Shown here: piece by piece, positions 20,079 through 27,956 of the stretch | Layout: each line of letters begins with the position of its first letter | How positions within the stretch are numbered: position 1 is the stretch's first letter | Assembly (NCBI RefSeq): GCF_019711515.1 | Contig: NZ_JAIGNO010000006.1 | Location: forward strand, 124,001 to 188,000 | Reading direction: 5' to 3' | Length of the DNA: 64,000 nt | Origin: Qipengyuania qiaonensis | GTDB taxonomy: Bacteria; Pseudomonadota; Alphaproteobacteria; Sphingomonadales; Sphingomonadaceae | Position numbers and translations under genes: made by a program | The notes under the pieces: generated by a model | Seen by the model: the letters and a program-made list of their open reading frames with translations, nothing else | Database searches by the model: none | What the model was told of the DNA's origin: nothing

Positions 20079-20753
20079 TCAGGCGATCTTGGGCGGGAGC
20101 GAGAACAGCGAAGCGTAGCGCAAGGCCAGCGCGCGATCGCCTTCGATCCGCAGGCCGGCATCGCGCTCGAGCTCGTCCCACGGTACACCGGCATAGATAC
20201 CGCCCGCGACAACCGCGGCGACAGGAGCGTTGAATACGGCATCGGCCTCCACCGTATCGACGCGACGTATCGGCAGGCGCCCCACGCCCGGCTCGGCCAC
20301 GAAGCTGTCTTCGCCGATGACGAAACCGATCCGGCAGCCCGCGAACTCTTCGATCCGGGCATGATCGACCATCGTGCGCATGGAGAGCATCAGCGAGACC
20401 GGCGACAATGGCAGCGTGGGATCGTGCGCGCTCGATCGTGCCGCCCAGCGGCCCAGTTCCTGCACCAGCACTTCGGCGGAGTACCCCCATTCAGTCAGTT
20501 CGTATACCTGCGCCTTGACCGGCGGCGGCAGCTGGCGGCGGGACAGCACGCCCGCGTCGTCCAGCGATGCCAGCCGCTCCGTAAGCACCTTGGCCGAAAT
20601 ACCGGGCAGGCTGGCGCGAATGTCGGAAAAGCGACGGGCACCTAGCATAAGCTCGCGAACCACGAGCAGCGACCAGCGCTCGCCGATAAGTTCCATGCCG
20701 AAAGCGGTGCCACATGCATCGCCGTACCACCTGCCATGACCCGAAATTTCCAT
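20079..20753 (-). CDS. HxlR-family winged-helix regulator
   Basis: This 224-residue regulator has an N-terminal HxlR domain: CGTAFGMELIGERWSLLVVREL, RRFSDIRASLPGISAKVLTERL and a wing AGVLSRRQLPPPVKAQVYELTEWG. HxlR proteins usually stop near 120 residues; this one has an extra 110-residue C-terminal domain (VSLMLSMRTMVDH onwards) resembling an SCP2-like ligand domain, which suggests effector binding. An upstream in-frame ATG at 20777 would add eight residues but lies inside the operator-like repeats. It faces the VOC/DUF1428/GST operon and probably controls it. Confidence 0.87.
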   Translation of the reverse strand: MEISGHGRWYGDACGTAFGMELIGERWSLLVVRELMLGARRFSDIRASLPGISAKVLTERLASLDDAGVLSRRQLPPPVKAQVYELTEWGYSAEVLVQELGRWAARSSAHDPTLPLSPVSLMLSMRTMVDHARIEEFAGCRIGFVIGEDSFVAEPGVGRLPIRRVDTVEADAVFNAPVAAVVAGGIYAGVPWDELERDAGLRIEGDRALALRYASLFSLPPKIA

Positions 20754-20767
20754 CTTAGTTTCATTTT

Positions 20768-20793
20768 GTAACTTCATAGTTGCTTTTAGTAAC
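20768..20793. promoter_or_regulatory. Phased GTAAC/GTTGC half-sites, probable HxlR operator
   Basis: Two GTAACT sequences begin exactly 21 bp apart (20768 and 20789), with an inverted AGTTGC (20778-20783) between them, so half-sites recur about every helical turn. The stretch is AT-rich and lies in the 94-bp space between the HxlR gene and the divergent VOC gene. Binding by the HxlR protein is inference from position and symmetry. Confidence 0.6.
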
Positions 20794-20847
20794 TCATTAG
20801 TCCAGGAATCGCAAGTCCCGAGTCGCTGAGAGAGAGGAAGACGACCG

Positions 20848-21282
20848 ATGACCCAGATGATATTCGTGAACCTGCCCGTATCGGACCTTGCCGCTTCCAC
20901 GCGGTTTTACGAAGCGGTGGGTTTCACTCGAAACCCGCAGTTCTCGAATGAGATGGCGGCCTGCATGGTGCTGTCCGACGCGATCCACGTGATGCTGCTG
21001 ACGCACGATTTCTGGAAGACGTTCACGAGCAAGGCGATTCCCGACGCCCGTGACAGTGCACAGGTGCTCCTGTGCCTCAGCCGCGAAAGCCGGGAGGCGG
21101 TGGATGCGATCACCGCCAACGCTCAAGCGGCGGGGGGAATCATCGATCCCACGCCGACGCAAGACATGGGCTTCATGTATGGGCGCAGCTTCGAAGACCC
21201 GGACGGTCACATCTGGGAAGTGATGTGGATGGACCCGCAAGCCGCCGCCGAAGGCCCGCCAGCCGAGGCGATGGCCAACTGA
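20848..21282 (+). CDS. VOC family protein (glyoxalase/bleomycin-resistance type)
   Basis: This 144-residue VOC protein starts MTQMIFVNLPVSDLAASTRFYEA and ends its second half with FMYGRSFEDPDGHIWEVMWMD; the pattern is that of the uncharacterised YtnP/lactoylglutathione-lyase-like subgroup. The ATG follows GAGAGAGGAAG, a strong ribosome binding site. It is the first gene of a six-gene plus-strand run divergent from the HxlR regulator, so it is probably the most directly regulated member. Confidence 0.88.
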   Translation: MTQMIFVNLPVSDLAASTRFYEAVGFTRNPQFSNEMAACMVLSDAIHVMLLTHDFWKTFTSKAIPDARDSAQVLLCLSRESREAVDAITANAQAAGGIIDPTPTQDMGFMYGRSFEDPDGHIWEVMWMDPQAAAEGPPAEAMAN

Positions 21283-21316
21283 CAACGACATCCAGCCTCA
21301 TTGCAGGAGAGAGACG

Positions 21317-22039
21317 ATGAGTTACTTCGATGGTTTCGTACTGGCGGTGCCGACCGCCAACAAGGACAAGTTCGTGGAGCACGCCAAAGAGGGCGATGCG
21401 GTGTTCAAGGACCAGGGCGCCGTCCGCATCGTGGAGGCCTGGGGCGACGATGTGCCCAAGGGCAAGGTCACCGATTTCCAGGGCGCCGTGCAGGCCACCG
21501 ACGAAGAGACGGTCGTATTCTCCTGGATCGAATGGCCCGACAAGGCCAGCCGCGACGGCGTCATGGCGCGTTCCGAGGAATGGATGAAGGATCCGCGCAT
21601 GGATCCGGAAAAGAACCCCATGCCCTTCGATGGCAAGCGGATGATCTATGGCGGATTTGATGCGATCGTCGACGAAGGCGAAGGCGGCGGCGCCTATGCC
21701 GATGGTTATCTCGTCCCGGTGCCAGAAGGCAAGAAGAAGGACTATCGCGCGCTGGCAATCAAGATGGCACCGGTCTTCCGCGAACTGGGCGCCACCCGCG
21801 TCGTCGAAGCCTGGGGCGACGACCTGCCCGACGGCAAGCACACCGATTACAGGCGCGCGGTGAAGGCCGAAAAAGACGAAAATGTCGTCTTCTCCTTCGT
21901 CGAATGGCCCGACAAGGCAACCCGCGACGCCGGCTGGGCGAAGATGATGGAAGACAACAAGGACAATTCGGCGGACGACATGCCCTTCGACGGCAAGCGC
22001 ATGTTCTGGGGCGGTTTCCGTCCGATAGTCGAACTTTGA
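21317..22039 (+). CDS. Tandem double-domain DUF1428 protein
   Basis: This 240-residue protein contains two full DUF1428 (YbaA-like) domains joined head to tail. The first has YFDGFVLAVPTANKDK, VEAWGDDVPKGKVTDF, VVFSWIEWPDKASRDG and PFDGKRMIYGGFD. The second repeats the same order with YADGYLVPVPEGKKKD, VEAWGDDLPDGKHTDY, VVFSFVEWPDKATRDAG and PFDGKRMFWGGFR. The family usually has one domain of about 117 residues, so this is a fusion after duplication; an intramolecular version of the family's dimer is a reasonable guess. The family has no established function. RBS GGAGAG precedes the ATG. Confidence 0.9.
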   Translation: MSYFDGFVLAVPTANKDKFVEHAKEGDAVFKDQGAVRIVEAWGDDVPKGKVTDFQGAVQATDEETVVFSWIEWPDKASRDGVMARSEEWMKDPRMDPEKNPMPFDGKRMIYGGFDAIVDEGEGGGAYADGYLVPVPEGKKKDYRALAIKMAPVFRELGATRVVEAWGDDLPDGKHTDYRRAVKAEKDENVVFSFVEWPDKATRDAGWAKMMEDNKDNSADDMPFDGKRMFWGGFRPIVEL

Positions 22040-22050
22040 GGAGAGAGAAG

Positions 22051-22830
22051 ATGGCCGACAAACAGGGCGATTTCGTCTGGTACGAACTGATGACGACCGA
22101 TGCCGATGCGGCGCAGGAATTTTACGCACCACTGCTCGGCTGGAGCTTCGAAGATGCGGATTTCGACAATAACGGTTATCGCGCCTTTTCCGCCGGGGAG
22201 ACGCAAGTCGGCGGCTTTTTGCCACTAACCGCAGAGATGACCGCCGGCGGAGCACGCCCGGCGTGGCTGGGCTATATCCGTGTGGACGATGTGCCTGCGA
22301 CGCTCGCCGATATCCGCGAGCGCGGCGGACAGGTGATGGTCGAGGGCGTCGAAGTTCCCGGCATCGGCCCATTCGCCATGATTACCGATCCGCATGGCGC
22401 GCCGTTCTACATCATCGATGATCGTTCCGGCCAGGATAGCGGAGCCTTCGCGCGCTACGAACCGCAGCAGGGCTGCTGCGCCTGGAACGAACTCGCCAGC
22501 GACAACCCGGCGCAATCGGACGCGTTTTACACCGGCCTGTTCGGTTGGACCAAGGGCGAAGCGATGGAAATGGGCCCGCTCGGCACATATCAAATGTATT
22601 CGCACCCCGACTACATGATCGTGGCGATCTATCCCAAGATGCCCGAAGACCCGCAGGCCCACTGGCTCTACTATTTCCGTGTGCCCGATATCGACGCCGC
22701 CGTGGAACAGATCGATGCTGGCGGAGGCAGGATTCACCAACAGCCAACCGAAATTCCCGGGGGCGAGTTCTCGCTAGCGGGGATCGATCCGCAAGGCTCG
22801 TTTTTCGGCCTTGTCGGCCCGCGCAAATAG
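22051..22830 (+). CDS. Two-domain VOC family protein
   Basis: This 259-residue protein has two VOC domains. The first begins GDFVWYELMTTDADAAQEFY and ends AMITDPHGAPFYIID; the second begins CCAWNELASDNPAQSDAFY and ends AGIDPQGSFFGLVGPRK. This matches the 'hydroxylase/CFP-30-like' VOC group often seen beside DUF1428 proteins. The ATG is preceded by GAGGAGAGAGAAG. Substrate unknown; detoxification of a reactive small molecule is the context-based guess. Confidence 0.88.
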   Translation: MADKQGDFVWYELMTTDADAAQEFYAPLLGWSFEDADFDNNGYRAFSAGETQVGGFLPLTAEMTAGGARPAWLGYIRVDDVPATLADIRERGGQVMVEGVEVPGIGPFAMITDPHGAPFYIIDDRSGQDSGAFARYEPQQGCCAWNELASDNPAQSDAFYTGLFGWTKGEAMEMGPLGTYQMYSHPDYMIVAIYPKMPEDPQAHWLYYFRVPDIDAAVEQIDAGGGRIHQQPTEIPGGEFSLAGIDPQGSFFGLVGPRK

Positions 22831-22841
22831 GGAGAACGGAC

Positions 22842-23477
22842 GTGGCAGATTATACTTTCTACACCAATCCGATGAGCCGCGGGCAGATCGCCCGCTGGGC
22901 GCTGCATGAAGCGGGCGCGGATTACGAGCAGGTCATCGTCGAATACGGCCCGCCCGATGGCAAGCCCGAGGCATTCAACAAGGCCAACCCGATGGGCAAG
23001 GTTCCCACGATCATCCATCATCACAACGGCCACGACCATGTGATCACCGAATGCGCGGCGATTTGCCATTACCTCGCCGCCATGCAGGCGCCCGAACTCA
23101 CGCCCAAGGCAGAAGAGATGGCGGATTATTACCGCTACATGTTCTTCGCCGCCGGACCGGTCGAGCAGGCCATCGCCGCCCATTCGATGGGCTGGAAACC
23201 CACCGAAGAACAGCAGGGCATGGCCGGTTTCGGCAGCTATGAACGCACCGTCGACGCGCTCGAAACCCTGTTGACGGGCCGCGACTATGTGTGCGGCGAT
23301 CGCTTCACCATGGCCGACGTCTATGTCGGCAGCCAAGCCATCTGGGGCACCGAGTTCGGCACGTTGCCGAAGCGCGATGCGATCGTCGCCTATGCCGAGC
23401 GATGCACGCAGCGCCAGGCATACAGCGAAGCCAAGGCTATCGACACAAAGCAGATCGAGGAGAGCCAGAATGCCTGA
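22842..23477 (+). CDS. Glutathione S-transferase family protein
   Basis: This 211-residue GST begins with the thioredoxin-fold domain (YTFYTNPMSRGQIARWALHE, with Ser as likely catalytic residue), the cis-Pro segment GKVPTII, and a C-terminal helical domain with YVCGDRFTMADVYVGS, the N-capping motif. The GTG start (VADYTFYT) follows GGGAGAACGGAC. It overlaps the next gene by 8 nt. GST next to several VOC genes supports a shared role in removing electrophiles. Confidence 0.9.
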   Translation: MADYTFYTNPMSRGQIARWALHEAGADYEQVIVEYGPPDGKPEAFNKANPMGKVPTIIHHHNGHDHVITECAAICHYLAAMQAPELTPKAEEMADYYRYMFFAAGPVEQAIAAHSMGWKPTEEQQGMAGFGSYERTVDALETLLTGRDYVCGDRFTMADVYVGSQAIWGTEFGTLPKRDAIVAYAERCTQRQAYSEAKAIDTKQIEESQNA

Positions 23478-23949
23478 GAAACTCACCACCGTCCTTTGGT
23501 ATGATGGCGATGCCGAAGAGGCCGCGCGCTTCTATGCCGAAACCTTCCCCGACAGCTCGGTCGGCAACGTCTTCCGCGCGCCGTCCGATTTTCCAAGCGG
23601 GAAGAAGGGCGATGCGCTGACCGTCGAGTTTACCGTGCTCGGGCGTAGCTTCTCCGGCCTCAATGGCGGCGACATGTTCAAGCCGAACGAAAGCGTCAGC
23701 TTCATGATCGTGACCGAAGATCAGGACGAAACCGATCGCTACTGGAATGCGATCGTCGGCAATGGCGGGCAGGAAAGCGCGTGTGGCTGGTGCAAGGACA
23801 AGTGGGGCTATTCCTGGCAGATCACCCCGCGTACCCTACTGGAATCGCAGCGGGCGGGCGACGAGGAGGCCAAGCGCGCGTTCGAGGCGATGATGACGAT
23901 GCAGAAGATCGATGTGGCGGCCATCGACGCCGCCCGCGCCGGGAACTGA
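23470..23949 (+). CDS. PhnB-like VOC protein (3-demethylubiquinone methyltransferase-like fold)
   Basis: This 159-residue protein of the PhnB/'3-dmu-9_3-mt' VOC group starts MPEKLTTVLWYDGDAEEAA and has TVEFTVLGRSFSGLNGG, SFMIVTEDQDETDRYWNA and GWCKDKWGYSWQITP. Despite the old name it is not a methyltransferase. It overlaps the GST gene by 8 nt, indicating translational coupling. Function unknown. Confidence 0.88.
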   Translation: MPEKLTTVLWYDGDAEEAARFYAETFPDSSVGNVFRAPSDFPSGKKGDALTVEFTVLGRSFSGLNGGDMFKPNESVSFMIVTEDQDETDRYWNAIVGNGGQESACGWCKDKWGYSWQITPRTLLESQRAGDEEAKRAFEAMMTMQKIDVAAIDAARAGN

Positions 23950-23953
23950 CCCG

Positions 23954-24628
23954 ATGCCACGCAAGATAACCGGCGCTGCCTTCCTCTCGCTCGACGGGGT
24001 GATGCAGGCCCCCGGCGGCCCGACCGAAGACCCGCAAGGCGGGTTCGAAGAAGGCGGTTGGGTCTTCAAGCTGTGGGACGAGGGTATCAACGAAACTCTC
24101 GGCTCGCTGTTCTCGTGCGAATACGACCTGCTGTTGGGACGCCGAACATACGATATCTTCGCCGCCTACTGGCCCTATGCGGAAGGCGACGAGAAGCCGA
24201 TGGGCGAAGCCTTCGACCGGGCGAATAAGTACGTCCTGACCCGCGGAACGCAGCCGCTCGAATGGCAGAACAGCCACCGGCTGACCGGGGTGGAGGATGT
24301 CGCCAAGATCAAGGCCGGCGACGGCGCGCCGATCATCATCCAGGGGTCGAGCACGATCTACCCCGCTTTGCTGGTCGCCGGACTGATCGATACGCTCATC
24401 ACCATGACCTATCCGGTCCTGCTCGGCAGCGGGAAGCGGCTGTTCGGCGCAGGCACGCCGGTCGACCTGCTCGAAATGACCGACCACCGTGTGACCGACA
24501 AGGGCACGGTGATCGCCACCTATCGCCCCGGCGGCACACTGCCGCCCTATCCCGACCAAGCGCCAATCCCCGTGACCAGCGAACGCGAACTGGCGCGGCG
24601 CCAGCGGATCGAAGACGGAAGCTGGTAA
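23954..24628 (+). CDS. Dihydrofolate reductase family protein (RibD C-terminal domain-like)
   Basis: This 224-residue protein resembles YyaP/YwjB-type members of the RibD C-terminal/dihydrofolate reductase superfamily: ITGAAFLSLDGVMQAPGG, LLLGRRTYDIFAAYWP and IIIQGSSTIYPALLVAGL with the NADPH-binding glycines, then TYPVLLGSGKRLFG. Such proteins are NADPH-dependent reductases of unknown substrate. It starts 4 nt after the preceding stop codon and belongs to the same run. Confidence 0.88.
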   Translation: MPRKITGAAFLSLDGVMQAPGGPTEDPQGGFEEGGWVFKLWDEGINETLGSLFSCEYDLLLGRRTYDIFAAYWPYAEGDEKPMGEAFDRANKYVLTRGTQPLEWQNSHRLTGVEDVAKIKAGDGAPIIIQGSSTIYPALLVAGLIDTLITMTYPVLLGSGKRLFGAGTPVDLLEMTDHRVTDKGTVIATYRPGGTLPPYPDQAPIPVTSERELARRQRIEDGSW

Positions 24629-24638
24629 GATCGGCACT

Positions 24639-25094
24639 ATGTCGGCCTGCGCGATAATCGAGGCTGCACCGCCGCACCTGCCCGAATGGGGCGTCCTGCG
24701 CTTCGCCCTGTGGCCGTGGGATACGCCCGATGACCATGCCAGGGAGGCGGAAAGCCTCTATCTGTCCAGCGATCCGGACCGCGCCGCCTTCGTCGCGCTC
24801 GATCCGGCGAGCGCCGTGATCGGCTTCGCCGAAGCGACCCTGCGGCGCGATTATGTCGAGGGCTGCGGGACCTCGCCGGTGGGGTTTCTCGAAGGCATTT
24901 ACGTCTCCCCCGATGCACGGCTTTCGGGGGTTGCGCGCCAACTCGCCGACAAGGTCGCCGCGTGGGCCAAGGCGAATGGATGTACCGAATACGCCTCCAA
25001 CGCACTGCTCGACAATGCCGACAGCCACGCCTTCCACGCAGCCATCGGCTTCGCCGAGACCGAACGAGTGGTGTATTTTCGCAAGCGCCTGTAG
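24639..25094 (+). CDS. Aminoglycoside 6'-N-acetyltransferase-like GNAT protein
   Basis: This 151-residue GNAT protein follows the AAC(6')-I pattern closely: LRFALWPWDTPDDHAREAE near the N-terminus, IGFAEATLRRDYVEGC, the contiguous SPVGFLEGIYVSPDARLSG with the acetyl-CoA site following as VARQLADKV, LDNADSHAFHAAIGF and a terminal ETERVVYFRKRL. AAC(6') enzymes acetylate the 6'-amino group of aminoglycosides using acetyl-CoA, giving resistance. The gene ends the HxlR-linked run, starting 10 nt after the DHFR-like stop. Whether it acts on aminoglycosides or another amine must be tested; the family match is strong by eye. Confidence 0.83.
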   Translation: MSACAIIEAAPPHLPEWGVLRFALWPWDTPDDHAREAESLYLSSDPDRAAFVALDPASAVIGFAEATLRRDYVEGCGTSPVGFLEGIYVSPDARLSGVARQLADKVAAWAKANGCTEYASNALLDNADSHAFHAAIGFAETERVVYFRKRL

Positions 25095-25302
25095 GTGGTT
25101 TCGCCGCCGTGCACCGGCTGACCGAGCACTCTTTCGAACCTCGAACACCGCTCTCACCCGACGTTTATCGCCAAATAGGTTATTCACTTCACCTGAAGTC
25201 GCGGGGGCCCACGTTTACAGTCCAACCATCCCCTTCGCACGAACTGCTGAATCCCGCCCGTCGTCCAAACGAAAGCTGGGATGATGGCTGGGTAGGAACG
25301 AC

Positions 25303-25896
25303 TTACCCGATAGCCCGCGATTTCCGCAGCATCTGGTACGCCTCCACCACACGGCCCAGTCGTGCCTCGTATTGCCGGTCGCCGCCATTGCGGTCGGGAT
25401 GGTACCTGCGCACCAGTTCGGAATAGCGCCGTCGCAACCGCCGCCGATCGGTGTTCAGACCCAGCCCCATCGTCTCCAGCGCCTCGGCCTCTTCTCTGGA
25501 GAAGCGGCCGTCCATCGCCATTTCCGCCTCGCGCTGGGCGCGGCTCTTGATCCCGGCGGCGCGCGCGGAGATCGCGTCGAGCGGGTCGTCGAAATCACAC
25601 CAGCGCGGCATGCCGTCCACGCCCGCATTCGGCCGGAAGCTTGGGCTTTCGGTCCGCCAGCCCGCGCCCGGTGCCTGCGCGTGGTAGATTTGCTCCGCGC
25701 TCATGCCCTCGAACCAGTCATAGCCCGCGTTGAATTCGCGCACATGGTCGAGGCACAGCCAGCGCCATTCGCCCGGCCCGTCGAAACCGTGCCCGCCGCC
25801 GCCCGGCGCGCGGAATTCCCCAGCTTCGCCGCAACCGGGATAGTCGCACACCCTGCCCGTGTCTTCGTAACGTCCGTGAAACTTTGTCTGGCGCAT
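25303..25896 (-). CDS. J-domain (DnaJ-like) protein
   Basis: This 197-residue protein ends with a J domain (LNTDRRRLRRRYSELVRRYHPDRNGGD, seen as RYSELVRRYHPDRNGGD), with the HPD motif that stimulates Hsp70 ATPase. The N-terminal part has CDYPGCGEAGEFRAP and a CLDHV, possibly binding zinc. This layout, with a C-terminal J domain of about 60 residues, is typical of the alphaproteobacterial DnaJ-like protein encoded next to bolA. It is divergent from bolA and separated from the convergent AAC(6')-like gene by 208 bp in which I recognise nothing. Confidence 0.88.
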   Translation of the reverse strand: MRQTKFHGRYEDTGRVCDYPGCGEAGEFRAPGGGGHGFDGPGEWRWLCLDHVREFNAGYDWFEGMSAEQIYHAQAPGAGWRTESPSFRPNAGVDGMPRWCDFDDPLDAISARAAGIKSRAQREAEMAMDGRFSREEAEALETMGLGLNTDRRRLRRRYSELVRRYHPDRNGGDRQYEARLGRVVEAYQMLRKSRAIG

Positions 25897-25956
25897 TCGT
25901 TGTAGGATGGGGAGAGAAGTGCGCTAAGGAAACCCCCAACAAGGAGATTCGGACCC

Positions 25957-26229
25957 GTGGCAGGACCAGTCCAGCAGGAAATGGAAAAGCTTCTTATCAA
26001 GGCTTTCAGCCCCACGCAGCTCGACGTGATCAACGACAGTGCGAAGCATTCCGGCCATGCGGGAGACGATGGCAGCGGAGAGTCGCATTTCACCGTGGTG
26101 ATCGAAGCGGCGACCTTCGCCGACAAGTCCCGCCTCGAGCGCCAGCGCATGGTCAACCGGGCATTGGGTGACATTCCGGGCGAACGGGTCCATGCCCTCG
26201 CCATCCAGGCATCGGCCCCCACCACCTAG
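25957..26229 (+). CDS. BolA family protein
   Basis: This 90-residue protein has the BolA/IbaG fold pattern: a first helix with AFSPTQLDVINDSAKHSGH, the GESHFTVVIEAATFADKSRLERQRMV core, and LGDIPGERVHALAIQA. BolA proteins act with monothiol glutaredoxins in iron-sulphur trafficking. The GTG start is preceded by AAGGAG 10 nt upstream. No glutaredoxin gene follows; pirin does. Confidence 0.92.
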   Translation: MAGPVQQEMEKLLIKAFSPTQLDVINDSAKHSGHAGDDGSGESHFTVVIEAATFADKSRLERQRMVNRALGDIPGERVHALAIQASAPTT

Positions 26230-26240
26230 GAGACGCACAT

Positions 26241-27131
26241 ATGGCCCTGTTCGAGCAAACGCTGACCCCGGTCACCCACGATCTCGGACAGTTCGAAGTA
26301 CGACGGGTGTTGCCATCCAAGGCGCGCAGCATGGTGGGGCCGTTCATTTTCGTCGATCAGTTCGGTCCGGCGCAGCTCGATATCGGCGCTGCCATGGATG
26401 TCCGCCCGCACCCGCATATCAATCTGGCCACGGTGACCTGGCTGTTCGAAGGCGCGATCGACCACCGCGACAGCCTCGGCAGTTTTTCGACCATTCGGCC
26501 GGGGCAGGTAAACCTGATGACCGCGGGCAAGGGCATTGTTCATTCGGAACGCTCGCCCGAAGCGGAGCGCAAGGCCGGCCCGAAGCTCTATGGCATGCAG
26601 ACATGGCTGGCCCTGCCCGACGGACGCGAAGAAGTTGACCCGGCGTTCGAGGCCGTAACCGAGCTGCCGGTGATCGAGGACGGGCGTGCCAAGGCCATTG
26701 TCATCATGGGCGAATTATGGGGCGAGCGCGCCGCGACCACGACCTATGCCGCCACGATCTATGCGGAAATCATGCTGGAGCCGGGCGGGATGATCCCACT
26801 CGAAGACGATGCAGACGAGCGCGCGGTGATGCTCGTCGGCGGCGAGGCTTCGGTCGATGGCCACGCGCTTACGCCGTACCAGCTCGCCATCCTCCAGCCG
26901 GGGCGCGAAATGACGCTGGAAAGCAAGAGCGGCGCGCGGGTCATGTTGATGGGGGGCGAGGCCTTCGAAACGAAGCGCCATGCCTGGTGGAACTTCGTCA
27001 GCTCCAGTCGGGAACGCATCAACCAGGCCAAGGACGACTGGCGCGCGGGGCGTTTTCCGAAGGTTCCGGGCGACGAGGAGGAGTTCATTCCCCTGCCCGC
27101 AGGCGCGCCCAAGACCGTGACCTATCCGTGA
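26241..27131 (+). CDS. Pirin family protein
   Basis: This 296-residue double-cupin protein is a pirin. The N-terminal cupin carries the metal site in DVRPHPHINLATVTWLFEG and DHRDSLGS, and the GIVHSE motif (KGIVHSERSP). The C-terminal part contains the pirin_C domain. Bacterial pirins include quercetinases and redox-linked regulators; the role here is open. It is followed by an SDR gene 10 nt on, in the same direction. Confidence 0.92.
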   Translation: MALFEQTLTPVTHDLGQFEVRRVLPSKARSMVGPFIFVDQFGPAQLDIGAAMDVRPHPHINLATVTWLFEGAIDHRDSLGSFSTIRPGQVNLMTAGKGIVHSERSPEAERKAGPKLYGMQTWLALPDGREEVDPAFEAVTELPVIEDGRAKAIVIMGELWGERAATTTYAATIYAEIMLEPGGMIPLEDDADERAVMLVGGEASVDGHALTPYQLAILQPGREMTLESKSGARVMLMGGEAFETKRHAWWNFVSSSRERINQAKDDWRAGRFPKVPGDEEEFIPLPAGAPKTVTYP

Positions 27132-27141
27132 AGGAATTCGC

Positions 27142-27954
27142 ATGAGCTTTGAAGGGAAAACCGCCTGGATCACGGGCGCGAGCAGCGGCATCGGTGCCGC
27201 GCTCGCGCGCGAGTGGGCCAGCCGCGGCGCGCATATCGTCCTGTCGGGCCGCGACGAGGCGCGGCTGGCCGAAGTCGCCGGCGATCTGCCAACCGAAACG
27301 CTGGTTCTGCCCTTCGACGTCCGCGACCATGCGGCGATGGAGGCCGCGACGGCGCAGGCGATCGGTTGGAAAGGCGTCGACATCTTCGTCGCCAATGCAG
27401 GCGTTTCGCAGCGTAGCGCGGCGGTCGATACCGACATCGGCGTCTATCGCGAGATCATCGATATCGACCTCACCGCGCAGATCGCTGCGACCCAGGCGCT
27501 GCTGCCGCATGTGACCGCGCGGGGCAGCGGGCACTTTCTCTTCATCAGTTCGATCGCGGGCAAGGTCGGCGTGCCGATGCGCACCGCCTATTGCGCGGCG
27601 AAGTTCGGCCTCGCCGGCTATGCCGATGCGCTGCGTGCAGAACTGTCACAGAGCGGCGTGCAGGTTCACGTCATCTATCCCGGCTCCGTGGCGACCGACG
27701 TCAGCCGCAACGCCCTCACCTCCGACGGCAGCAAGCGCGGCCGTTCGGATGCGGTGATCGACAACGGTATCCCGCCGACCGAGGCCGCGAAATGGATCGT
27801 CGAAGCGGTCGCCAGGGGCGAGCGGGAAATCATCGTCGCTCAAGGCATGGAGCAAGCGATGGGTGAAATGCGCCGCACCCCGGAACAACTGCTCGATCAG
27901 GTCGCGGCCATGGTCGCTGCGGGATATATGGAGAAGATGAAAGCGGAAGGCTGA
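27142..27954 (+). CDS. Short-chain dehydrogenase/reductase
   Basis: This 270-residue classical SDR has the cofactor motif AWITGASSGIGAALA, NAG (FVANAGVS), a catalytic Ser in FLFISSIAGKVG, and YCAAK (Y and K). The cofactor preference cannot be assigned safely, but the SGRDEARL segment after the second strand suggests NADP(H). It lies between pirin and an epoxide hydrolase-like gene, with 2 nt to the next start. Confidence 0.92.
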   Translation: MSFEGKTAWITGASSGIGAALAREWASRGAHIVLSGRDEARLAEVAGDLPTETLVLPFDVRDHAAMEAATAQAIGWKGVDIFVANAGVSQRSAAVDTDIGVYREIIDIDLTAQIAATQALLPHVTARGSGHFLFISSIAGKVGVPMRTAYCAAKFGLAGYADALRAELSQSGVQVHVIYPGSVATDVSRNALTSDGSKRGRSDAVIDNGIPPTEAAKWIVEAVARGEREIIVAQGMEQAMGEMRRTPEQLLDQVAAMVAAGYMEKMKAEG

Positions 27955-27956
27955 CG

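Noticed and set aside
25095..25302. TTCGAACC resembling a tRNA T-loop in the gap after the acetyltransferase gene
   Set aside because: No acceptor stem, anticodon arm or D-loop can be arranged around it.
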